Below, piece after piece: positions 57,929 through 64,000 of a stretch of 64,000 nucleotides of DNA; position 1 is the stretch's first letter; each line of letters opens with the position of its first letter. This DNA is from Gammaproteobacteria bacterium (GTDB taxonomy: Bacteria; Pseudomonadota; Gammaproteobacteria; Ga0077554; Ga007554): contig JAKFXX010000028.1 of NCBI GenBank assembly GCA_021731145.1, positions 1-64,000 on the forward strand, in the 5' to 3' direction. The position numbers were made by a program, and so were the translations under genes. Below the pieces are notes generated by a model. That model had not been told where the DNA came from. It did not search any database and saw nothing but the letters and a program-made list of their open reading frames with translations.

Positions 57929-58199
57929 GCTCGGGTTTCTCGATGAAGCCCTGAAAGAGTGGGGCAAGCTGGACAGCAGTACGCGCGACCATTTCAAGAA
58001 GAAATTGGCCGAGCGTTTGACGAACCCGCGTGTTCCGGCAGCCCGGCTATCCGGCTGTAAAGACCGCTACAAAATCAAACTTCGGAATGTCGGCTATCGC
58101 TTAGTCTACGAAGTCCGCGACAAAGAGCTAATCGTCGTTGTCGTTGCTGTCGGCAAGCGCGAGCGGAACGCCGTCTATAAGGCAGCCGCAAGGCGCTAA
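57915..58199 (+). CDS. Toxin, RelE/StbE type mRNA interferase
   Basis: 94 residues. Strong RelE-superfamily match: LDEALKEWGKLDSSTRDHFKKKLAERL, RLSGCKDRYKIKLRNVGYRLVYEV and VVAVGKRERNAVYKAA, close to E. coli RelE. RelE toxins cleave mRNA in the ribosomal A site. The TTG at 57915 gives the family N-terminus; another TTG is at 57900. The key basic residues (K, R in KIKLR and GYRLVY) are present, so it looks intact. Confidence 0.92.
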   Translation: MTTFELGFLDEALKEWGKLDSSTRDHFKKKLAERLTNPRVPAARLSGCKDRYKIKLRNVGYRLVYEVRDKELIVVVVAVGKRERNAVYKAAARR

Positions 58200-58257
58200 G
58201 CGGAATCAATCAGTCCGCCTCCAATGATTGAGATATTTATCGTGTCACGCGCTCTAC

Positions 58258-58343
58258 TCATTTCCACGGCGGCCATTGCCTGGCAGCATGCAGCACGCGC
58301 AGGACACGCACCAGGTCGGCTGCGGTGTCATAGATAAGGACAG
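58258..58343 (-). pseudogene. Remnant of a RelE/ParE-type toxin (C-terminus)
   Basis: On the minus strand, directly after the stop of the next toxin remnant, about 28 codons read TVLIYDTAADLVRVLRVLHAARQWPPWK then stop. This is the last beta-strands and the R-V-L-R-V-L-H-x-x-R-x-W ending of RelE/ParE toxins. The 5' part is missing. Confidence 0.6.
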
Positions 58344-58638
58344 TTAGCGGACGCGGCCTTGCCAATAACCCGGGAGGCGAGCGTGATTTGCAACGGCAAA
58401 AATGACGATGCCGCCATCTACAGGGTGGTAGAAAAGCGAGAATGGAAAGTCCTTAACAAGAACCCGGCGCGTACTGGCGGGCGAAGGCGATCCGGCCAAT
58501 GGAAATGCGAGCGCGCGCACTCGCCTCCTCGACTGCCGAAGCAAAACGTGCCCCCAAGCCATCTTGGGCTACATTGTAGAAAGCGACCTCGGCGAGAAAC
58601 TCGCGCCGCGCCGCCGCCGCAAAACGCGCGCGCTTCAC
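58344..58638 (-). pseudogene. ParE/RelE-type toxin with a frameshift
   Basis: The first frame gives KRARFAAAARREFLAEVAFYN and ARFASAVEEASARA, the N-terminal helices of ParE toxins. From a GC-dinucleotide tract near 58509-58519 the similarity moves to another frame: LAFPLAGSPSP, RRVLVKDFPFSLFY and VIFAVANHARLPGYW, the C-terminal sheet. A one-base loss or two-base gain in GCGCGCGC explains the break. Its start overlaps the antitoxin stop by 4 bases (ATGA). Confidence 0.75.
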
Positions 58639-58865
58639 CGGATAAGGCGCTTGGCTTCGGCAAAGACTTCCTCGGCCAAAAAGGTCTGCGTGTCACCGCG
58701 ATCATAGGCTGCGACACGACTTTCGATCTCCTGCTGCCATGCAGCCTCTATCTCGGAAATAAAGCCGTTCTGAAGCGACTCCAGGAGTACTTCAGCAAGC
58801 CGTGCACGTTCGTCAGGGGATAACCTGCGAGCTTGCTGTTCAACATCAATGAGGGATACGGACAT
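58635..58865 (-). CDS. Antitoxin of the 'addiction module component' family
   Basis: 76 residues (SLIDVEQQARRLSPDERARLAEVLLESL, then EIEAAWQQEIESRVAAYDRGD) matching the small helical antitoxins that pair with ParE-type toxins. ATG 58865 has GGAG eight bases upstream and is preferred to those at 58871 and 58895. The partner toxin is broken, so the antitoxin is probably an orphan. Confidence 0.85.
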   Translation of the reverse strand: MSVSLIDVEQQARRLSPDERARLAEVLLESLQNGFISEIEAAWQQEIESRVAAYDRGDTQTFLAEEVFAEAKRLIR

Positions 58866-58891
58866 AGCCATTGCTCCAAATGGTTTGACAC

Positions 58892-59328
58892 TCAAATCTT
58901 AACCGTTCGTGGTGAGCTTGTCGAACCACCTGCTACCCACCCCGCCAACAACCCCTCATACTCCGCCAGCACCTTCTCCCACGTAAACATCGCCGCTCGC
59001 GACTCGCCCGGCTCATCCGCCCCAACTCGGCGGCATCGCCAAGCAACTCATCAAAACAAGCCGCGCACTCGTCTTCATTCATAAAATAGCGCGCCCCTAG
59101 CCCCGCCACCCAGCGGTTGAAGGGATTACCATGCGCCAGCACCGCATTACCCGCCCCCAATGCCTCCACCAAGGAAGGATTGGTGCCGCCGACCTGGTGA
59201 CCATGGACATAAAGTGCAGAATGAACCGCAATACCTGGGTTATCAGCGATCAAATGATTCCCGAGCCAACAACCAAACCGCTCATTGATCCAGAACCAAG
59301 GCTGAACCGCAATCTGTATACAGAGCAC
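58892..59328 (-). pseudogene. Glycosyltransferase, truncated and frameshifted 3' fragment
   Basis: Only the C-terminal part of a GT4/DUF1972-type (rhamnosyl-like) glycosyltransferase remains: ALYVHGHQVGGTNPSLVEALGAGNAVLAH, NPFNRWVAGLGARYF, DEDECAACFDEL. Around base 59005 the frame shifts; the continuation MFTWEKVLAEYEGLLAGWV ends at 58892. The sequence upstream of about 59245 does not fit the family, so the N-terminal two thirds are lost. The tail also contains the short palindromic motif GTTCGTGGTGAGCTTGTCGAAC (58905-58926), of a type dispersed in many proteobacterial genomes. Confidence 0.8.
58943..58976. repeat. Right flanking direct repeat (glycosyltransferase 3' end)
   Basis: Partner of 57543-57575. 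This copy lies in the better-preserved glycosyltransferase fragment and is therefore the likely source of the other. Confidence 0.7.
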
Positions 59329-59401
59329 GGTGGCGCAATCGGAGCCTTCTCAGCCAATTATTTTCAGCATGAAAAACACTGCAACTGCTTATCGAATGGG
59401 C

Positions 59402-60724
59402 TTAGCGTCGACCAATCGCATAGTACTCAATACCATGCTCATGAACATGTGAGGGAATGTATAAATTTCGCCCATCGAAAATGGCAGGTGTTTTCAGTGC
59501 AGCCTTAATTGCCGCAAAATTAGGTACGCGGAACTCTTTCCATTCCGTAACGATCGCCAGCGCATCAGCCTCTTTCAAGGCACTCATCGGAGATTCCGTA
59601 TAAATGAGTCGCACATCAGCCCCATAGATGCGTTTTGATTCCTGCATCGCCACCGGGTCATAGGCCGTCACAGTAGCACCCAGCGCCCACAGGCCTTCAA
59701 TCAAAACACGACTGGAAGCTGCACGCATGTCATCAGTATTAGGCTTGAAGGAGAGTCCCCATAGGGCAAAATTCTTGCCACGCAAATCAGTGCCAAAGCG
59801 CGCCGTAATCTTATCCAGCAGCACGCGTTTCTGCGCCTCATTTGCATCCTCCACGGCTCGCAAAACCTTGAGATTCACAGCGTTTTCATCCGCAGTCTTA
59901 ATCAGTGCCTGTACATCCTTGGGAAAACAAGAGCCACCATAACCGCAACCTGGATAGAGAAAGTGGAAACCAATACGCGGATCAGCACCGATACCCAAGC
60001 GTACCTGCTCGATGTCGGCACCCAATTTATCCGCCAGCATCGCGAGCTCATTCATGAAAGAGATACGCGTCGCGAGCATTGCATTTGCAGCATATTTTGT
60101 CAGCTCGGCAGAGCGCACATCCATAGTGACAATACGATCATGATTACGGTTAAACTGCGCATATATGTCACGCATTAAAGTTATTGCACGTGCGTCCTCA
60201 GTACCAATCACAATCCTGTCTGGGCGCATAAAGTCCTCTACTGCCGCACCCTCCTTAAGAAACTCAGGATTTGAAACTACCGCAAAGGGAATCACAGCAT
60301 CACGTATAACTAACTCTTCTGTAACTGCGGCACTCACCTTATCTGCCGTACCAACCGGCACGGTCGATTTATCCACAATGACTTTGTATTCCGTCATGTA
60401 CCGGCCAATGTTGCGGGCAGCGGCGGTCACATATTGCAGATCAGCAGAGCCATCCTCATCAGGCGGTGTTCCTACGGCGATAAATTGAATGGTACCGAAG
60501 GCGACACTTTCCTCGATGCTGGTAGTAAAATGCAAGCGTCCGGCAGCAACGTTGCGTTGCACCATTTCTAACAGCCCGGGCTCATGGATGGGTATGCCAC
60601 CCGAATTAAGCGTGTCGATCTTGCTTTGATCGAGGTCGAGGCAAAGCACGTCGTTGCCGACTTCCGCAAGACAAGTGCCAGTGACCAAACCGACGTAACC
60701 CGTACCAATAACGGTGATTTTCAT
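59402..60724 (-). CDS. ugd: UDP-glucose 6-dehydrogenase
   Basis: 440 residues. N-terminal Rossmann [10 protein letters not shown] (7-16), central [18 protein letters not shown], and the catalytic Cys266 in [14 protein letters not shown]. It oxidises UDP-glucose to UDP-glucuronate for capsular or exopolysaccharide synthesis. It is the last intact gene of a minus-strand exopolysaccharide cluster (at least five genes). Confidence 0.96.
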   Translation of the reverse strand: MKITVIGTGYVGLVTGTCLAEVGNDVLCLDLDQSKIDTLNSGGIPIHEPGLLEMVQRNVAAGRLHFTTSIEESVAFGTIQFIAVGTPPDEDGSADLQYVTAAARNIGRYMTEYKVIVDKSTVPVGTADKVSAAVTEELVIRDAVIPFAVVSNPEFLKEGAAVEDFMRPDRIVIGTEDARAITLMRDIYAQFNRNHDRIVTMDVRSAELTKYAANAMLATRISFMNELAMLADKLGADIEQVRLGIGADPRIGFHFLYPGCGYGGSCFPKDVQALIKTADENAVNLKVLRAVEDANEAQKRVLLDKITARFGTDLRGKNFALWGLSFKPNTDDMRAASSRVLIEGLWALGATVTAYDPVAMQESKRIYGADVRLIYTESPMSALKEADALAIVTEWKEFRVPNFAAIKAALKTPAIFDGRNLYIPSHVHEHGIEYYAIGRR

Positions 60725-60738
60725 AGTGTATCTCTCGC

Positions 60739-61227
60739 TTAAAAATAATCTTTGGTGTAACGATGCACTACAGGCGACGCTAACGCCTCCTCAATTGGCC
60801 ACCAACGCAACTGAGAATGCTGCTCATCACACACAGGCAAAGAGCAATCCATCGGCACATGCAATGTATGCCCAAGCACCACATAGTGCGTTGAGATGCC
60901 CACATCACCGGCAAAACAATCCGAATAAAAGTGTTCAAATGCCCCGAGCCAGTGAGGCACAATCTCCCCCGCTGCAAGCGCGGCACCCAGGCCAAGCTCT
61001 GCCTCGGCAATACGCGCAAGTGCAGACTGAATAGATTCATTCTTGAAAATTCGCCCCCCAGGGACAAACCAGAAACCTTGCGCAGGCCGATTGTTACGCA
61101 AACCCAGCAACACTTCCTGAGCACCCCGCACAACCACCAGGTCGACTGAGACCAGGGGTGCCTCCGCCACAATAGTCTTAAAAGTATTACTGTCGAGCAC
61201 TGCCAAAAACCAATTGTTTGGCCGCAC
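60739..61227 (-). CDS. gmm: GDP-mannose mannosyl hydrolase (Nudix)
   Basis: 162 residues. A modified Nudix box typical of Gmm: [29 protein letters not shown]; also [11 protein letters not shown] and THYVVLGH. The enzyme hydrolyses GDP-mannose (or GDP-glucose) and tunes nucleotide sugar pools in polysaccharide loci. It lies 14 bases upstream of ugd and overlaps the glycosyltransferase gene before it by 41 bases. Confidence 0.9.
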   Translation of the reverse strand: MRPNNWFLAVLDSNTFKTIVAEAPLVSVDLVVVRGAQEVLLGLRNNRPAQGFWFVPGGRIFKNESIQSALARIAEAELGLGAALAAGEIVPHWLGAFEHFYSDCFAGDVGISTHYVVLGHTLHVPMDCSLPVCDEQHSQLRWWPIEEALASPVVHRYTKDYF

Positions 61228-61975
61228 CGACTATGAACAAGGTGTTCGTCACCAAATAGCGCTTCCAGAGGCGGCGGGGTTCCGAACACAAGCGGTGCAT
61301 CCACTCCAGCCCTGCGTTTTGCATCCATTTTGGTGCGCGCTTAATTGTCCCCGCATGGTAGTCAAAGGCAGCCCCCACGCCAATCATCACCGCGTTAACG
61401 CGCCCCCGATGAGCCGCCATCCATATTTCCTGCTTTGGGCAGCCCAAGCTCACCCAAACAGTCGTCGCACCTGATGCGTTGATCCTGACCACATCGGCCT
61501 CATCTTCCTCCTTTGTCGCGGCTCGAAAAGGTGGCGAATAAGCACCGGCAACCCTCAAACCAGGGAATGCATCAGCTAACCGTCGCTGTAGAATTTCCAA
61601 TGTTTCCGGCATACCACCGTAGAGATAGATAGACTCCCCCGATTGTGCAGCCTGTTCGCAATACTTCCACATCAAATCCGGGCCGTTAATACGTTGCTGA
61701 CCAGCAAACCCAAGTTTGCGGAGCATCCAGGAAACGGGTGCTCCATCGGGGGTTGCCATATCGGCTTCCGATACCACCCGGCCAAATGCTTCATCTTGCC
61801 CGGCAGTGATAACTGAATGAACATTGCAGATACACACGTAGCGGCTTTCGTTCCGTGCAGCCCAAGTTGAGATATGCAGAAGTGCCGCCTCCCAATCAAT
61901 CACATCAATGGAAACACGAATTATCGAGGCCCGCTTACGGCTCTGTGATACAAACTTGCCGCTGAGATCCATCAA
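61187..61975 (-). CDS. WecG/TagA/CpsF-family glycosyltransferase
   Basis: 262 residues. It matches the GT26 family (WecG, TagA): ICNVHSVITAGQDEAFGRVV, ADMATPDGAPVSWMLRKLG, RINGPDLMWKYCE, YLYGGMPETLE, VWVSLGCPKQEIWMAAHRG and GVGAAFDYHAGTIKRAPKWMQNAGLEWMHRL. These add ManNAcA-, GlcNAc- or similar sugars to a lipid-linked acceptor at the cytoplasmic membrane. Ten bases separate it from the GT4 gene upstream. Confidence 0.93.
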   Translation of the reverse strand: MMDLSGKFVSQSRKRASIIRVSIDVIDWEAALLHISTWAARNESRYVCICNVHSVITAGQDEAFGRVVSEADMATPDGAPVSWMLRKLGFAGQQRINGPDLMWKYCEQAAQSGESIYLYGGMPETLEILQRRLADAFPGLRVAGAYSPPFRAATKEEDEADVVRINASGATTVWVSLGCPKQEIWMAAHRGRVNAVMIGVGAAFDYHAGTIKRAPKWMQNAGLEWMHRLCSEPRRLWKRYLVTNTLFIVGAAKQLVFGSARQ

Positions 61976-61984
61976 TCCTCGTTC

Positions 61985-63085
61985 CTATCTCTCTTGATCC
62001 AGTAAAATCTTCAAAACCCCAGTTGCACAGGTCTCCCATCTGTATCCTTCAACTGGCTTGGAAATTTCGAATTTATCCGGTATCGGCCCTGCCAATAGCT
62101 CGGCTATTTGTGCTGCGGAACTTTGCGGATCATCGGGCGACACATAGCAAGCTGCGCCATGTGTTACCTCCCGCAGAGAAGGAATATCACTACATAGGAC
62201 AGGTGTTCCATGTGACATTGCCTCAACAGGTGGGAAACCAAACCCCTCAATCCGCGACAAAAATACAAAAAGTCGAGCATGTGCATAATAGCCGTGCAAA
62301 TCAGCGTCCGATAGATCACGCACCGCATGTACCCCTGGAGCGCCATGGCTGTCAGACCCACAAAGAACCAATGGCAGCGGATCTTGCACAAGTCGCCGAT
62401 AACGTTGATAAGCCTCAAGTACACCCACGGCATTTTTGTGAGGTAAACCCGAAGCAATAGCAAAGATAAACGGCACGCTTAACGGAGGATTACCTGGGGC
62501 TGTGATCGAAATGCCGTTATGCACCACAGTCACACCCTCAATTCGACCTAGGCGATCTCTTATATCGCTGGCAGTTGCCTCGGAAATTGCTACAACCCGA
62601 TCTGCACACATGGTGCTTTGCACCAAGCCATGATTAACCACTAACTCCTCAACCCAACCAAAATATCCCGGAAAATGCTCCGCATACCACAGCGGAATCA
62701 GGTCATGAACAACTACAACGGAGCGTGTACGCGGCGAAAAAAGGCGGATACCATTAGGCAGAAAGCCTTTAGGTGAAAAATAAACATCAGCCCGCTGTCG
62801 ACGTACTTCCGCCGCCGCGCCGACACGCAACCACAGCTGCCGAACAAGTTTTCCAGGAGCATCGTCACGGAATATTTTCACATCAACGCGCGAATGTCTG
62901 ATATCGAAATCATGCGCGCAAGCGCCGTTACACGCCACGACAAACTCTACCGTCTCTTCAGAAACTTCGACAAGAGCACGCAACAAGTTCTTTGCATAGT
63001 TGTAGATGCCTAAACTTTTACCTGCTCCCGGTGCAAGCTCATACGCGTCAAAAAAGACTCTTAGCCGCCCACTAGGCTTAATCAT
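61985..63085 (-). CDS. Family 4 glycosyltransferase
   Basis: A 366-residue GT-B enzyme. The donor-binding E-x7-E motif is seen in FLSRIEGFGFPPVEAMSHGTPVLCSDIPSLREV, with an acceptor-side N-terminal Rossmann domain (VFFDAYELAPGAGKSLGIYNYAKNLLRAL). Retaining transferase, sugar specificity unknown. Its start overlaps the preceding hydrolase gene's stop by 4 bases. Confidence 0.93.
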   Translation of the reverse strand: MIKPSGRLRVFFDAYELAPGAGKSLGIYNYAKNLLRALVEVSEETVEFVVACNGACAHDFDIRHSRVDVKIFRDDAPGKLVRQLWLRVGAAAEVRRQRADVYFSPKGFLPNGIRLFSPRTRSVVVVHDLIPLWYAEHFPGYFGWVEELVVNHGLVQSTMCADRVVAISEATASDIRDRLGRIEGVTVVHNGISITAPGNPPLSVPFIFAIASGLPHKNAVGVLEAYQRYRRLVQDPLPLVLCGSDSHGAPGVHAVRDLSDADLHGYYAHARLFVFLSRIEGFGFPPVEAMSHGTPVLCSDIPSLREVTHGAACYVSPDDPQSSAAQIAELLAGPIPDKFEISKPVEGYRWETCATGVLKILLDQER

Positions 63086-64000
63086 CGATTTTCCCTAACA
63101 AATACAGGCACCATCCCAATCCGAATAGGCTCCCCAGAAACAATGGGGCGCAAGCTCTTAATTTCACCGGTTGAGGTAATTCCAAGCAGAGCGCCTGCTT
63201 GGGGTGATCGCACCGTTAGCTCACCCGTTTCCGACCAAAGAACAGAAAGACGTTCTCCTTTGGATAATTGCAACTGACAATTCCAAAGTATGTCCGCACG
63301 TTGGCACCCATCTAATCGTGAACCCGAGACAAGCTTAAGGAAGTCGGCATAAACGCGAGCCGCACGGGTCCAAAGTAAGCCACGCCCCCCACTCAAGCCC
63401 ATGGATGAATGATCCCAGGAATACCAGTAAAATCGGTCTACACCTGCGTTCCTAGCAAGCAACAATGCTCGCGGCACGTAGGCTGTTGCTTCGTCCAAAC
63501 TAAGAACCTTGGCGTCAGGCCTGAATCCAGATGCCGCAATATCGACAGCCCCCCCTGTTGCCATTAGCCATCCTGACTCGGTGTTCCAAAGTGGTTTTCC
63601 GCCAAGTCCCATGTCATTAAGTGCTTTTCGTACCGCCGCAATGATGGGCAGCATTTTTTCTGGCGGTTGATGACGAGTATAGAGGTGGTAAGCGATCACA
63701 TCACAATACTGTCCAGCGCCTGCAGCCAGATATTTTTTCAGCCAAGCGACGCCATAATCACCAGTGATGCCAGAACAAACCACCTTAGCCGCGGGATCTA
63801 CTAAGTGAATGACTCCTGATGCCCTTTTCGTCAACTCCGCCATTTCCTCCGGTGTTCCATTGAAGAAGTGCTCTAGATTAGGCTCGTTCCAGATTTCGTA
63901 AGCGGCCACCACCCCCTTGTAACGGTTCGCAACCGCTGCTACGTAGGTATCCCAATCTGCCATTCTGGCTGGCATCGTGTTCGCACCAAGCCCATAAGCG
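63082..64000 (-). CDS. Exopolysaccharide-locus glycoside hydrolase (GH39/GH5-like), 5' end outside window
   Basis: The frame is open to the window edge, so at least 300 C-terminal residues are present and the N-terminus is missing. A (beta/alpha)8 hydrolase: acid/base Glu in VVAAYEIWNEPNLEHFF, nucleophile Glu in LWNTESGW, and a C-terminal beta domain. It is reminiscent of PslG-type glycosidases that sit in exopolysaccharide operons and trim the polymer. The ATG at 63975 is internal. Confidence 0.85.
   Translation of the reverse strand, partial: AYGLGANTMPARMADWDTYVAAVANRYKGVVAAYEIWNEPNLEHFFNGTPEEMAELTKRASGVIHLVDPAAKVVCSGITGDYGVAWLKKYLAAGAGQYCDVIAYHLYTRHQPPEKMLPIIAAVRKALNDMGLGGKPLWNTESGWLMATGGAVDIAASGFRPDAKVLSLDEATAYVPRALLLARNAGVDRFYWYSWDHSSMGLSGGRGLLWTRAARVYADFLKLVSGSRLDGCQRADILWNCQLQLSKGERLSVLWSETGELTVRSPQAGALLGITSTGEIKSLRPIVSGEPIRIGMVPVFVRENR

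Noticed and set aside
58359-58823. 154-codon plus-strand ORF over the ParE/antitoxin genes
   Set aside because: The minus strand carries clear toxin and antitoxin motifs; this frame is their complement.

Overview
The window is chromosomal DNA from a gammaproteobacterium. The evidence is gene order: mnmA-hflD; rpsB-tsf-pyrH-frr-uppS-cdsA-dxr-rseP-bamA-skp-lpxD-fabZ-lpxA; map-glnD facing dapD-dapC; truA-trpF-trpB-trpA-accD. I cannot name genus or species from the sequence alone. No tRNA, rRNA or CRISPR array was recognised.

Layout. 1-480: 3' end of a catalase-family peroxidase. 654-1577: a stand-alone CheX/CheY-like pair on the minus strand. 1697-4162: an RNase Z-like hydrolase and a truncated Enzyme I-like PEP-utilising protein. 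4309-7300: uup, a cysteine-cluster protein and a TauE-type permease. 7481-11849: accD-trpA-trpB-trpF-truA (minus). 11866-16013: an RND pump with its lipoprotein adaptor, then bcp. 16800-23712: a complete four-gene Wadjet (JetABCD) anti-plasmid system (minus), with an internally deleted IS just upstream. 24552-27566: a secreted protein, a small membrane protein and two exported formylglycine-generating-enzyme-like proteins without the catalytic cysteines. 27790-29588: mnmA-hflD. 29627-42499: the long envelope and translation operon. 42812-46232: map-glnD. 46233-46714: remnant of a HTH/helicase operon cut off exactly at the glnD stop codon. 46901-50219: ampG, dapD, dapC. 50294-54093: a DMT transporter, a secreted subtilase with a carbohydrate-binding module, a DUF5818-like lipoprotein and a rhombosortase. 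54182-57383: a subtilase without signal peptide plus a frameshifted peptidoglycan amidase, behind a strong promoter with an FNR-type site. 57543-58976: a toxin-antitoxin cluster with one intact RelBE pair and two decayed toxins, flanked by a duplicated fragment of a glycosyltransferase gene. 58892-64000: an exopolysaccharide locus (ugd, GDP-mannose hydrolase, WecG/TagA and GT4 glycosyltransferases, and a GH39-like glycosidase running off the window).

The window is unusually rich in fold-back DNA. Two copies of one ~150 bp palindromic repeat (2698-2867, 53359-53505) have inner stem arms that differ between copies but stay complementary, which is direct covariation evidence for a selected hairpin. 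Other structured elements lie between tauE and accD, between bcp and the RND adaptor gene, between rseP and bamA, and at the cdsA/dxr junction. Several form the 3' codons or the start region of neighbouring genes.

The best candidates for something new are the covarying palindromic repeat family, the protease-amidase operon with an FNR-type site, the pair of catalytically empty FGE-like exported proteins, and the toxin-antitoxin graveyard with flanking repeats. The Wadjet locus is the clearest defence system, but it belongs to a known family.
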